Shown one piece after another: positions 1 through 7,608 of a stretch of 64,000 nt of DNA. This DNA is from Polycladomyces zharkentensis (GTDB taxonomy: Bacteria > Bacillota > Bacilli > Thermoactinomycetales > JIR-001). Numbering within the stretch: position 1 is the stretch's first letter; every line of letters starts with the position of its first letter. The stretch is from assembly GCF_016938855.1 (NCBI RefSeq), contig NZ_JAFHAP010000008.1, forward strand, positions 310,280 to 374,279. Direction: 5' to 3'. The notes beneath the pieces were generated by a model that did not search any database, was not told the DNA's origin, and saw only the letters and a list, made by a program, of their open reading frames with translations. Position numbers and translations under genes: made by a program.

Positions 1-83
1 GGGTTATCGGGCAGGGCGGACGCAACAAATGGATTTCATTTCTTGGGCAGGTGGCGGCAAAGCGTTGTTTTTGTATCAACCGT

Positions 84-467
84 TTAAAACCTCAATTTCC
101 CGTAAAACGGCCTCCCTGTTTCCATCACCACGGATTCCCGGGATAATGCAGCTGTCAGCAGCGGTTGGGCACCGAGAACGATGGACAATAAGCCGGGGGA
201 TACGTCTGCATCCAAAGCCAAGAAGAAAAACAACTGATATCCAACTTGCATCGTCAAACCGGTGATGATCACATCCCGCCACTCCGATCGATCCCTCGGC
301 CAAGCGGGACGCAAACATAGGGATATCCCCCACATCGGTACCATGGCCCATATATGACGCAACGACAGAAAAGCCATCGGCGAAGCGTCTTGCAATCCCC
401 ACTCCACAAAAATGGCGCCGCTGCTCCACAACAGGACAAACACTGCCGGTATGATCCACTTCCCCAC
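84..467 (-). pseudogene. truncated EamA/DMT-family transporter
   Basis: The reading frame starts with GTG at 467 and gives about 112 residues typical of the first half of a drug/metabolite transporter of the EamA family: a hydrophobic start (MGKWIIPAVFVLLWSSGAIF), and the conserved stretch SIVLGAQPLLTAALSRE. Full-length members are near 290-300 residues with ten membrane segments; here the similarity stops after about four segments and the frame closes at 84, with no continuation in other frames up to the window edge. The upstream side is cut by the IS200/IS605-like remnant whose right end lies 32 bases before the GTG, so the native promoter is probably lost. It is most likely a dead gene fragment. 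Confidence 0.6.
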
Positions 468-498
468 TCAACATCGACCTCTTTCCCGGCTTATCTCA

Positions 499-690
499 GT
501 GACTTGCTCCGCACGGCTAAAGTACCGGAGGCACTCCCTTCGGTCGCCGTGGGCTTCTCGCTTCATCCGGCATGGCAACCCACATCCATCCGCGAAGGCT
601 TCGTCCAATCTTGGAAAAGGGTCGGTTCTGATTGTCCGTATTTCTGCCCAGGAACGTATCCCAATCGGAGGATTTCTGCGGCATTGACCT
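499..690 (-). ncRNA. omega-RNA-like right end of IS200/IS605 remnant A
   Basis: The last ~190 bases of copy A cover the tnpB stop region and the right end. They are better conserved against copy B than the coding part is, and contain the GAAGCCCACGGC ... GCCGTGCGGAGCAAGTCAC arrangement, in which a hairpin is followed by the cleavage end. This is the layout of TnpB guide RNAs (omega RNA, earlier described as HEARO-type RNA). The sequence after GTCAC (TGAGATAAGCCGGGAAAGAG) would be the guide. Whether it is transcribed is not known. Confidence 0.45.
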
Positions 691-1008
691 CTCTGCCTGC
701 CACATATCCGCATGGGCAACGATAGATACGTTTTTTTCATGTCTCCTTTACGCTCTGACCACATTTGGAGCATGCCTGTGACGTGTTGTGAGGATCGACC
801 GTGATCACCTGCTTGTCGGTTGTCTTGTAAGCCGTGAATTGAACCGGCATCCTCCAACCGGCATCAGCCCGTGGATTGTGATTCTTCATCAGCATGGATC
901 AGAAGGGAATTGAAACAATGTCAGACTTGTGAGAGAGGAAGCCTTCCCGCGTCCGACGCTCGCTTCTCATCCCAACCCTAAAGGGCTGGGTTTTCCCGCT
1001 CGCTCTAT
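499..1008 (-). mobile_element. IS200/IS605-type deletion derivative, copy A
   Basis: This 510-bp segment and the one at 18561-19086 share their left end (GCGAGCGGGAAAACCCAGCC), an internal stretch of a TnpB gene and their right end (GGAGCAAGTCAC). The TnpB part is the C-terminal zinc-finger region, readable only with frameshifts: FTAYK, then VDPHNTSQACSKCGQSVKET, a stop, and CPCGYVAGREVNAAEIL. No tnpA and no full tnpB remain. The left end follows TTTAT directly, which is a plausible target/TAM motif. The left end lies in the 3' end of the DUF5680 gene and the right end just before the broken EamA gene. Confidence 0.75.
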
Positions 1009-1475
1009 ATAAAACCACCCTGATATCGCAATTCATACACTTTTGTATCTTTCAGGCGGATTTCCTCATATCCATGAAAGCGATCCAGTGTTCCCTCCCA
1101 TTGGTTCAGATAGATAAGCGACCCATTTTTCCAGATGTCCGGCCCCCGATAAGGCGCCTCCTCCGATCCCAAGCGCAATGCTTCTCGCAAGAATGCATAG
1201 ATGGAACGAATCTGTTCCCGATCGCTGATGTTGAGCACTCCTCCCCCATAGCTCATAGCCCATACGGGTTGGTCCAAATGATATACCGTTTCCATCCCTG
1301 TAAACCTCTCCATACCGAAATAGATATCCCGGTAGAAATAAGCACCATCACGATATTCCAATTGTTTGGATCCTTGTAACTGTGGTGGGACGGTAGCATC
1401 GTCTCCTTGGGAAGCATATGTGGATCGTTTGGCTGTTAGGAGGAAAGAAATGAGTCTGCGGTGCATATGGATCAT
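1005..1475 (-). CDS. DUF5680 domain protein, 3' end altered by IS insertion
   Basis: The 156-residue product resembles the DUF5680 family: an N-terminal helix (LISFLLTAKRSTYASQGDD), the core YRDIYFGMERFTGMETVYH and a C-terminal YELRYQGGFI. Function is unknown; the fold is a small globular cytoplasmic domain. The stop codon TAG lies at 1005-1007, inside the left end of IS remnant A, so the last residue(s) of the protein are set by the insertion. Because the family ends near this point, the product may still be active. The start ATG has no strong Shine-Dalgarno sequence, and the internal ATG three codons later is an alternative. Confidence 0.6.
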   Translation of the reverse strand: MIHMHRRLISFLLTAKRSTYASQGDDATVPPQLQGSKQLEYRDGAYFYRDIYFGMERFTGMETVYHLDQPVWAMSYGGGVLNISDREQIRSIYAFLREALRLGSEEAPYRGPDIWKNGSLIYLNQWEGTLDRFHGYEEIRLKDTKVYELRYQGGFI

Positions 1476-1664
1476 CTTTGTGGTTTGTTATGCAAACCTG
1501 TATGTAATATTATACGGTTTGTTGAAATCATGACAGCAGAAAGATTGCATTAATTCCCACTTCTTCTACATCATATCATAGATATTGGAACTTGTAACAA
1601 GCGAAAAACACATGGATGAAAAGGGGGTAGAAAGAAAAAATACCGAGCCGGCAAAGTATTTCCC

Positions 1665-1991
1665 CTAGCTCCGCGGTCCCCACAGCATCACGGACACCCC
1701 AATCAAGCAGATCCCTGCTCCAATCCAGTCATAAAAATCGGGGGTCTTCTTATCGATGACCCATCCCCACAAAACGGACATAACAATGAACACTCCCCCG
1801 TAAGCAGCGTAAACCCGCCCAAAGGAAGGGAAAGATTGAAAAGTGGCGATTACCCCGTACAAGGCCAAGGTAAGCCCGCCAACCATTCCCCAGTAAAACG
1901 GCTTTCCCTCCCGTAACCAAAGCCAGATCAGGTATCCTCCGCCTATTTCCGCCAAACCGGCAAGAAAAAACAAAATCGCTGCCTGAATCAT
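1665..1991 (-). CDS. ynfA: YnfA/UPF0060 family small membrane protein
   Basis: The product of 108 residues has four membrane segments and the family signatures [40 protein letters not shown] and [17 protein letters not shown]. Members belong to the DMT superfamily and are presumed small-molecule exporters; the physiological substrate is not known. I start at the ATG at 1991 because GGGGTG lies 7-8 bases upstream; a start 21 bases further out has no such site. The upstream DNA is a murD fragment that runs directly into this start, so expression signals may be borrowed. Confidence 0.85.
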   Translation of the reverse strand: MIQAAILFFLAGLAEIGGGYLIWLWLREGKPFYWGMVGGLTLALYGVIATFQSFPSFGRVYAAYGGVFIVMSVLWGWVIDKKTPDFYDWIGAGICLIGVSVMLWGPRS

Positions 1992-1999
1992 TGGTTTGT

Positions 2000-2149
2000 T
2001 CACCCCATCCATTTACCAAGCCGGTCTTCAAAGAAAAGCCTGGTTCCTTCTCCGATCCACGCGATCGGCTGATCAAAGGATTCCAATGCCCGGACCGCAG
2101 CTTGCGCATTGGTAGCTTTGGAGTCATTATAATACGCGACACCTTCCAC
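2000..2149 (-). pseudogene. murD fragment
   Basis: One open frame reads VEGVAYYNDSKATNAQAAVR followed by ALESFDQPIAWI, which matches the conserved C-terminal-domain start of UDP-N-acetylmuramoylalanine-D-glutamate ligase (the DSKATNxxAAxxAL block). Only about 40 of the ~450 residues are present, with no start and no ATP-binding region. It ends in a stop at 2000 just inside the ynfA ribosome-binding region. It is a relic. Confidence 0.75.
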
Positions 2150-2282
2150 CCCGGATTACGTGATCGTCACGGCAATTCTGTTACTGCTGGCCATCGGGGT
2201 TGTCATGGTGTACAGCGCCAGTGCCGCCTATTCGTATCATCTTGCCGCCAACGTTAACTGCGAATCGGCCAACATAGTATAA
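2148..2282 (+). pseudogene. spoVE/ftsW N-terminal fragment
   Basis: The plus-strand frame beginning at 2148 reads TPDYVIVTAILLLLAIGVVM then VYSASAAYSYHLAAN and stops at 2280. TPD, LLLLAIGxVMVYSASA is the first membrane segment of the SEDS proteins SpoVE/FtsW. The fragment meets the murD fragment at 2148, but in the opposite orientation. In dcw clusters murD and spoVE/ftsW are neighbours on the same strand, so this is a scrambled remnant. Confidence 0.7.
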
Positions 2283-2424
2283 CATTCAAAAGGGGTCCAT
2301 ATGAAGGATAAGTGAATCATCATGGCCGGAAGCAGAATTCGGTATGGTGGGGCATATGCTTGCTCTTACTCTCTCTCATCCTCCTTCACAGAATGATATA
2401 TACAGTGAAGGAGGTGTCTTCTTC

Positions 2425-2710
2425 ATGTGTTTGCCATGCACCAGTAAACGTTAGATTCACTCAGTCAGCAACGGTGTACGCGTCGGTGGTCGTGTCCCGA
2501 TCGCTACCCAACAATCTGTCCGAAGTACCGCTAATGCTCTTGTGGGCAAAGTGGTGATAGTCCGTACCACATTGGGATCGTTTGTCGGTTGCCTTCTTGG
2601 TGTGTCACGAAGGAGCATTCGGTTACTTGTCTTCAACGGGGTTTTCTTCATGTCCATGACAATCCCCAGACGGATCATTTTTTCCATTTTTCGCTTCCCT
2701 TGCCCATAAA
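2425..2710 (+). pseudogene. possible small-protein relic with early stop
   Basis: A good ribosome-binding site (AAGGAGGTG) precedes an ATG at 2425, but the frame stops after nine codons (TAG at 2452). The same frame is then open to 2710 and contains ALVGKVVIVRTTLGSFVGCL, a pattern seen in small beta-barrel spore-associated proteins. The frame is followed directly by a terminator at 2724. The family is not recognised with confidence, and the frame may be non-coding. Confidence 0.25.
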
Positions 2711-2723
2711 TCTCGGCGGTCAT

Positions 2724-2750
2724 CCCCGGTTATCTGGGGCTTTTTTTACT
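2724..2750 (+). terminator. intrinsic terminator
   Basis: CCCCGGTTATCTGGGG forms a hairpin followed by a run of seven T (CTTTTTTTAC). It closes the plus-strand stretch before lexA and would isolate lexA from upstream readthrough. Confidence 0.75.
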
Positions 2751-2854
2751 CTATAACAGGAGGCAATCCGAAGGGGCGATATTGTCGAAGCATCAGACTT
2801 ACCACTCCAGAGGTATCACTAAAGGGAAGTATGTCAATCGTGGAGGCATGTTTT

Positions 2855-2872
2855 CCGGAACACATATTCCGG
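2855..2872. promoter_or_regulatory. putative LexA operator
   Basis: CCGGAA-N6-TTCCGG is a perfect inverted repeat and contains GAAC-N4-ATTC, one base away from the Bacillus LexA box core GAAC-N4-GTTC. It lies 12 bases before the -35 element of lexA. A second GAAC...GTTC pair (2874-2889) has a spacing of eight and overlaps the -35 box. Autoregulation of lexA is the expected role (family knowledge). Confidence 0.5.
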
Positions 2873-2883
2873 GGAACTGATGT

Positions 2884-2912
2884 TTGTTCTTTGGAGCAGA
2901 TTCGTGTATACT
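2884..2912 (+). promoter_or_regulatory. lexA sigma-A promoter
   Basis: TTGTTC (2884-2889) and TATACT (2907-2912) are separated by 17 bases and lie 40 bases before the lexA start. The inverted repeat at 2855-2872 sits immediately upstream. Confidence 0.55.
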
Positions 2913-2952
2913 GGAGAAAATGGGAAACATCATCGACTAGGAGTTGAGGGTG

Positions 2953-3582
2953 ATGACAACGCGACTCTCCTCGCGGCAAAAGGCAATCTTGGACTACATA
3001 AAGAAATCGGTCAAAGAGAGGGGATATCCACCGTCTGTTCGCGAAATCGGAGAAGCAGTGGGCTTGGCGTCCAGCTCGACGGTACATGGTCATCTTGCCC
3101 GTTTGGAAAAGAAGGGGTTCATTCGACGCGATCCCACCAAACCGCGGGCCATTGAACTATTGGATCGCGGTGATCCGGAGGAAACGGTCCGCTCCTCTGA
3201 CACCGTATTGGTACCGCTGGTCGGGAAAGTCACCGCGGGGGAACCGATCACTGCCATCGAAAATGTGGAAGAATACCTCCCTCTCCCTCGTCGCCTGGTC
3301 GGCAATGCAGAACGGGCGTTTGTCTTGTCCGTTCACGGCAACAGTATGATCAACGCCGGTATTCTCGACGGTGACCATGTGGTGGTGCGTCAGCAGAACA
3401 CCGCCGAAAACGGGGATATCGTCGTGGCGATGACCCATGACGGGGAAGCCACCGTAAAACGCTTCTACAAAGAAAAGGATCATATCCGCCTGCAACCGGA
3501 AAACGACGAGATGGAACCGATCCGCCTGACAAGTGTCAGTATTTTGGGGAAAGTAATCGGGGTATTCCGGGAAATTCATTGA
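2953..3582 (+). CDS. lexA: SOS repressor LexA
   Basis: The 209-residue protein is the DNA-damage repressor that cleaves itself when RecA is activated. The N-terminal winged helix ([20 protein letters not shown], residues 6-25, and the [16 protein letters not shown] recognition part) is complete. The cleavage site is A95-G96 in GKVTAGEP; the catalytic serine is S131 (HGNSM) and the lysine K169 (ATVKRF). I use the ATG at 2953 because AGGAG lies nine bases upstream; the in-frame TTG at 2944 touches that site. The gene stands alone between two terminators, with its own promoter and a likely self-operator. Confidence 0.97.
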   Translation: MTTRLSSRQKAILDYIKKSVKERGYPPSVREIGEAVGLASSSTVHGHLARLEKKGFIRRDPTKPRAIELLDRGDPEETVRSSDTVLVPLVGKVTAGEPITAIENVEEYLPLPRRLVGNAERAFVLSVHGNSMINAGILDGDHVVVRQQNTAENGDIVVAMTHDGEATVKRFYKEKDHIRLQPENDEMEPIRLTSVSILGKVIGVFREIH

Positions 3583-3611
3583 GAAACAGAGAAGTGACTG
3601 AGGCCATCAAC

Positions 3612-3643
3612 AAACCCAGCGGAAATAACGCTGGGTTTGTCAT
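3612..3643 (+). terminator. intrinsic terminator after lexA
   Basis: AACCCAGCG-gaaata-ACGCTGGGTTTGT forms a 9-bp stem 30 bases after the lexA stop, with a short T-rich tail on the plus strand. Confidence 0.7.
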
Positions 3644-3697
3644 TGTTGCAGCCTCAGTTTTCTCCTGTCAATTTACAACATTGATGCAAGAACACCA

Positions 3698-4069
3698 CTA
3701 CGCGTCTAAAGGATCAATTCCTGCTTTTTCGGCTTCCTTGATCCGCTTTATGAGTTTCTCCAATGGAATACCCGCATAATTGGTACTCGTATAATCCAGC
3801 TGATACACAAAACCGGCTGCGGACCTCGACTCCGTAAGTGGATGGATCTCCAGTTTCCATCCATTCAAATCATGTGCAAGATGCTCCTTTTGCTCCTCAT
3901 TCTCGATTGCAAAAAATGCAACTCCTCCGGGACGGTCCACAAAATGATCGTGATACACACAATGACCTCTTTTTTTGTCCCCGATATAATCATTAAATAA
4001 AGCATTTGCTTCTCTTAGCTTCAATTGTTCAGGAGCGTTGGCGACTACAAGATAACACCGGGGTTTCAT
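3698..4069 (-). CDS. conserved hypothetical protein, 123 aa
   Basis: The ATG at 4069 is preceded by AAGGAGGTG at ideal distance, which fixes the start; a longer reading frame upstream to 4315 has no coding support. The product begins MKPRCYLVVANAPEQLKLRE and has a basic, helical C-terminus (GIPLEKLIKRIKEAEKAGID). No membrane segment or signal is present. I do not recognise the family. It is monocistronic and faces lexA. Confidence 0.6.
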   Translation of the reverse strand: MKPRCYLVVANAPEQLKLREANALFNDYIGDKKRGHCVYHDHFVDRPGGVAFFAIENEEQKEHLAHDLNGWKLEIHPLTESRSAAGFVYQLDYTSTNYAGIPLEKLIKRIKEAEKAGIDPLDA

Positions 4070-4334
4070 TATTTTCACCTCCTTGTATCGCAAATGAAAA
4101 ATGAATGAACATTTTCGATCACACAAAAGGGAAATCCTTCTCCGGTACACAGTAGCCAACTCTGAGATTTGTAATGATACCCTTATGGAACGAAGGGTAA
4201 GAGTGGACCATTGTCTCCAAAAAGGATGTCTGCCCTGGAGAATCACCCACCCCAACAACACATCAGCAACCGTGAATAAAAAGACGAGAATAAGAAAAGC
4301 CTGATATTTGAACAAACCAAAATGGGTGATAAAG

Positions 4335-5516
4335 ATGAGAAAAGGTTATCTGATCTTCATCGCATTGGTCCTACTTTTGGCGGGATGCAATCCAACCAAA
4401 CAAAGCAGGGAAGCAAATCCTCGTCCCAAGCAGCTGAGCAATCAGGCTGCTCATCCGGAAACAGTGCCCATGGAGAGCAGAGGCAGGATACTCCCTGACA
4501 AAAGAGGGGATCATAACCTCCCAACCAACGCATCCAAACCCCGCATTGAGTCCATTGGCTTTTTGGAACCGGTCAACCCCGTGCAAGCAGTTTCCGATGT
4601 CAATGAAGCCGGTCGGAACTTGACTTACATCGGTTTTTTCAGTTACCGCGTTCAACCCAATGGAGATTTGATTCCTTTAAATGATGCGATCCCCTTGTCA
4701 GCCGCCAAACGGAACCGTGCAGTCCCGATGTTGGTGATCACCAACTTCGCTAATGGAAATTTCCAGCCGGATATCGCTCACCGGATCTTTACGGACCCCA
4801 CGGCGTCTCAACGGCTGATTCAAAACGTAATCCGTGTCATGAAGCAAAAGGGATACCGTGCCTTAAACATAGACTTTGAACACATCCGCGAAAAAGATCG
4901 GCAGCTGTACAATGGATTTTTGGCGAGATTCGTGCCACAGATCAAAAAGGAAGGCTATCCGGTATCCACCGCCCTGGCTCCAAAATCCAGTGACAAACAG
5001 GCTGGTCCTTGGCATGGTGCCCATGATTATGCCTTCCATGGAAAAATAGCGGATTTTGTCATTTTGATGACCTATGAATGGGGTTGGACCGGCGGACCTC
5101 CCATGGCCGTTTCTCCGATCCCTCAGGTTCGTAAAGTCGTGAATTATGCCGTTTCCAAGATCCCTCGGGAAAAGATCATCATGGGAGCGCCGCTGTACGG
5201 TTATGACTGGACCCTGCCATACAAAAAAGGCGGCCCCCCGGCTAAACGGGTGTCGCCGCAGGAAGCCGAGACTTTTGCTCACATGAAGTCGCTGAAAATC
5301 CAATACAATAACCGAGATCAAGCTCCGTACTTTTTCTACACGGATCAACGGGGCAAAAAACACGTGGTCTGGTTTGAAAACGCACAGAGTGCCCAAGCCA
5401 AATTCAACTTGATCAAGGAGTATCGGCTTCGGGGGATCGGCTATTGGGTTCTGGGCGAGGATTTCCCCAGGAACTGGTCCCTGCTGCAAGATAACTTCAA
5501 CATCCGTAAGTATTGA
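4335..5516 (+). CDS. glycoside hydrolase family 18 lipoprotein (spore-type)
   Basis: The 393-residue product starts with a lipoprotein signal (LVLLLAGC, lipidated Cys18), followed by a ~45-residue polar linker and a GH18 barrel like those of the spore cortex hydrolases YaaH/SleL and YdhD. The catalytic region reads YRALNIDFEH with the proton donor Glu182; the terminal GYWVLGEDFPRNW is the usual last strand. Those relatives carry LysM repeats, which are absent here, so the enzyme is anchored by lipid instead. The start at 4335 is preferred over the ATG at 4308 because it gives a clean signal peptide and is preceded by GGGTG. The likely substrate is peptidoglycan or an N-acetylglucosamine polymer. 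Confidence 0.85.
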   Translation: MRKGYLIFIALVLLLAGCNPTKQSREANPRPKQLSNQAAHPETVPMESRGRILPDKRGDHNLPTNASKPRIESIGFLEPVNPVQAVSDVNEAGRNLTYIGFFSYRVQPNGDLIPLNDAIPLSAAKRNRAVPMLVITNFANGNFQPDIAHRIFTDPTASQRLIQNVIRVMKQKGYRALNIDFEHIREKDRQLYNGFLARFVPQIKKEGYPVSTALAPKSSDKQAGPWHGAHDYAFHGKIADFVILMTYEWGWTGGPPMAVSPIPQVRKVVNYAVSKIPREKIIMGAPLYGYDWTLPYKKGGPPAKRVSPQEAETFAHMKSLKIQYNNRDQAPYFFYTDQRGKKHVVWFENAQSAQAKFNLIKEYRLRGIGYWVLGEDFPRNWSLLQDNFNIRKY

Positions 5517-5572
5517 ATCAAAAAGGGAAAGGGCAACCGACGTAATTGCGACCATTACGTATCCACCGGAAC

Positions 5573-5604
5573 AAGAACCCCGTATAAACATGCGGGGTTC
5601 TTGT
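5573..5604 (+). terminator. intrinsic terminator after GH18 gene
   Basis: ACAAGAACCCCG and CGGGGTTCTTGT form a near-perfect 12-bp stem around TATAAACATG. It can serve either strand. Confidence 0.7.
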
Positions 5605-5624
5605 ACAAAAACGAAACACGATCG

Positions 5625-5770
5625 CAGAAATTCATGCTGGCGGTGTATGCGGGGGAAGCTTCAACCGTCCATCATTAGCTGTCCGATGACACAAATCAGC
5701 CCTCCCACTACAAATGCCCACAGCATGGGCAATGCAGGGAATAATTTCTTTCCGTTGATAACTGATGGAT
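5625..5770 (-). pseudogene. spoVAE fragment
   Basis: The minus strand reads FPALPMLWAFVVGGLICVIG then QLMMDG, a stop, and in another frame SPAYTASMNF. This is the first membrane segment of the SpoVA channel proteins (closest to SpoVAE/SpoVAEb, LWAFxVGGLICxIGQLLxD). Only ~45 residues remain, with a frameshift. The rest of the 378-bp gap between the GH18 gene and the next lipoprotein shows no gene. Confidence 0.6.
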
Positions 5771-5894
5771 GACAGCAAAGCTCCTGTTGCCACGGACGAT
5801 TCACACCTTGCGCTTTTCCCCTTCTCATTTGGTTCAACACATGTTCATACGTTACAATAGCCGAACAACAGCTTCCGCTGCTCCCGATAAATCA

Positions 5895-6365
5895 TCAAAC
5901 CGCAATTCCCGAATCGGTCTTGCGGAAGTTTGAAACCGTGTTTCGCCAACAAATCAACCGGTCTACCCATGCGGAATAACAGAATAAAATTTCTCTTAAC
6001 TGCTTCGCTTGATCCGCTTTCATCAATGTTCCATACGTAGATCCTTTTGCAGAAACCCTTATGAATTCAGCATTTCCGTATTTGCCAAACCAAACAAGAT
6101 ACGTCTCTTTCTCCTTGTTCTCGTAATTCACTTGGAAACGGGCATCCTCTTTTCTGGACATTGACGGATTTGTTCCTTCTTTCCAATTGACGTTCTCTAC
6201 AATCGTCATTACCTTTTCAACGATCTTCGTTTCATCAATCGTTGTTTTGTATCCATTCGTTTTTTGAATCACAATTGCAATGGGTTTTCTTGCAGGCATT
6301 TCACTGCAACCCACTAACCCGAGCAACAGCACACAGAAACATAGCAAAAACGAAATTTTACGCAT
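5895..6365 (-). CDS. small lipoprotein with doubtful C-terminus
   Basis: The 156-residue product has a lipoprotein signal (LLLGLVGC) and an extracytoplasmic domain with TIVENVNWKEGTNPSMSRKE, DARFQV and YLVWFGKYGNAEFI, a pattern common in small YhfM-like lipoproteins of Bacillales. Similarity fades after KQLREIL: the last ~30 residues (CYSAWVDRLICWRNTVSNFR) are Trp/Cys/Arg-rich and look like frame readthrough, so the gene may carry a late frameshift. Function unknown. Confidence 0.6.
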   Translation of the reverse strand: MRKISFLLCFCVLLLGLVGCSEMPARKPIAIVIQKTNGYKTTIDETKIVEKVMTIVENVNWKEGTNPSMSRKEDARFQVNYENKEKETYLVWFGKYGNAEFIRVSAKGSTYGTLMKADQAKQLREILFCYSAWVDRLICWRNTVSNFRKTDSGIAV

Positions 6366-6431
6366 TTCAATTCAACCCCTTAATCGGAACATCTCAAAAA
6401 CCGTCTTGGATGAAGACAGCCAGAACCGCTC

Positions 6432-6460
6432 TTGGGCGGGATCACGGAATATGCTACAAT
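6432..6460 (+). promoter_or_regulatory. sigma-A promoter of the ANT(6)-like gene
   Basis: TTGGGC (6432-6437) and TACAAT (6455-6460) have a 17-base spacer and lie 35 bases before the start codon. Confidence 0.55.
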
Positions 6461-6495
6461 CCAAAAACAAAAGAGATTGAATGGGGGGGAGAACA

Positions 6496-7368
6496 ATGAG
6501 AAGTGAAAAGGAAATGCTCGATTTGATACTGAATTTTGCGAATGATGATAAACGGATCCGCGCGGTCATATTGAACGGATCACGCGCCAATCCGAATGCG
6601 CCCCGCGATCTGTTTCAAGACTACGACATCATGTATATCGTATCCTCCGTGGATGATTTTGTCCAAGACCGCAGTTGGATCAATACCTTCGGAGAATTGA
6701 TCATGATGCAAACGCCCGATGAAAAAGTTTTCCCGCCACCAGATCCTAACGATGGCAGCTTTGCATTTCTGATGTTGTTCACGGATGGGAATCGGATCGA
6801 TCTCACGTTTTATCCCGCTGACAATATATCCGAATTGCGTTTGGAAAGCACCAGTTTGCTTCTGCTGGATAAGGACGGAATATTGGAACCGTTGCCACCG
6901 GCAAGTGACAAAGATGGTGTCCCTGCACCTCCTGCTGAAAAAGAGTTTCAGGACTGTTGCAACGAATTTTGGTGGATTACAACAAACATCGCCAAAGGAT
7001 TGTGGCGCAAGGAGCTTCCATATGTGAAGTACATGTACGATCGTCCTGCACGGGATGCGCTTAACGCGATGTTGAGTTGGTATATTGGTACTCAAACAGG
7101 CTTTTCCGTCGATACAGGAAAGTTTGGCAAGTATTTCGAGAAGTATCTTGATCCGAAGCGTTGGAAAGCATTCGTCCAAACATTCCCTGATGGCGAATAC
7201 GATAATATTTGGCAGTCCCTTTTTGTGATGTGTGATCTCTTTAGGGAGACCGCGATTGAGGTGGCGCTGCATTTTGGATTCCCCTATCCATATGACGATG
7301 ATCGGAGAGTCACCGATTATCTGAAACGCGTACGGGTTCTTCCACGAGACGCGGAATCCATATTTTAA
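6496..7368 (+). CDS. aminoglycoside 6-adenylyltransferase family protein
   Basis: The 290-residue protein belongs to the ANT(6)/AadK nucleotidyltransferases, which transfer AMP to streptomycin-type aminoglycosides. The active-site signature is VILNGSRANPNAPRDLFQDY followed by DIMYIV, with the metal-binding DYD, and the third acidic residue is in GNRIDLTFYP. The C-terminal helical part (FWWITTNIAKGLWRKELPYV, MLSWYIGTQTGFSVDTGKFG) is also typical, and the length is normal (280-300). The ATG at 6496 follows a GGGGGGAG site. The gene has its own promoter and sits between relics. Intrinsic Bacillus AadK proteins are similar, so it may be a chromosomal family member; resistance cannot be inferred from sequence. 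Confidence 0.85.
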   Translation: MRSEKEMLDLILNFANDDKRIRAVILNGSRANPNAPRDLFQDYDIMYIVSSVDDFVQDRSWINTFGELIMMQTPDEKVFPPPDPNDGSFAFLMLFTDGNRIDLTFYPADNISELRLESTSLLLLDKDGILEPLPPASDKDGVPAPPAEKEFQDCCNEFWWITTNIAKGLWRKELPYVKYMYDRPARDALNAMLSWYIGTQTGFSVDTGKFGKYFEKYLDPKRWKAFVQTFPDGEYDNIWQSLFVMCDLFRETAIEVALHFGFPYPYDDDRRVTDYLKRVRVLPRDAESIF

Positions 7369-7560
7369 CAGGATGCCGCCAACAAAAGTGTGCGCCAAGC
7401 ACATCGGGAGAAATTTCACTCCGGTCTGCGAACGAAACCAAAGACAAACCCCGCTGGGGTCACCGGATCAAAAATGAACACAAAACCCCACGTAGGAGAG
7501 CCAAGGTTTGTTTCTGAACAAAAATTTCTTGACGAGGAGCAATCATGGCGTTCATTTGCT

Positions 7561-7608
7561 AAACAAAAATCAGACTACCGACCATGCTCGGCAGTCTGAT
7601 TTTTGTTT
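7561..7608. terminator. bidirectional terminator, 3' of aspB
   Basis: ATCAGACT...AGTCTGAT with an inner CCGA/TCGG pair forms the stem; A-run and T-run flank it on both sides, so it works on either strand. It overlaps the aspB stop. The 190 bases before it (7369-7560) contain no gene. Confidence 0.8.

Noticed and set aside
2312-2557. 81-codon plus-strand frame with a hydrophobic start
   Set aside because: No ribosome-binding site, an unrelated polar second half and no homologue recognised; it lies among gene relics.
4070-4315. Upstream extension of the 123-aa gene, with hydrophobic residues
   Set aside because: A perfect AAGGAGGTG sits at the internal ATG 4069; the extension overlaps the start region of the divergent GH18 gene and looks non-coding.
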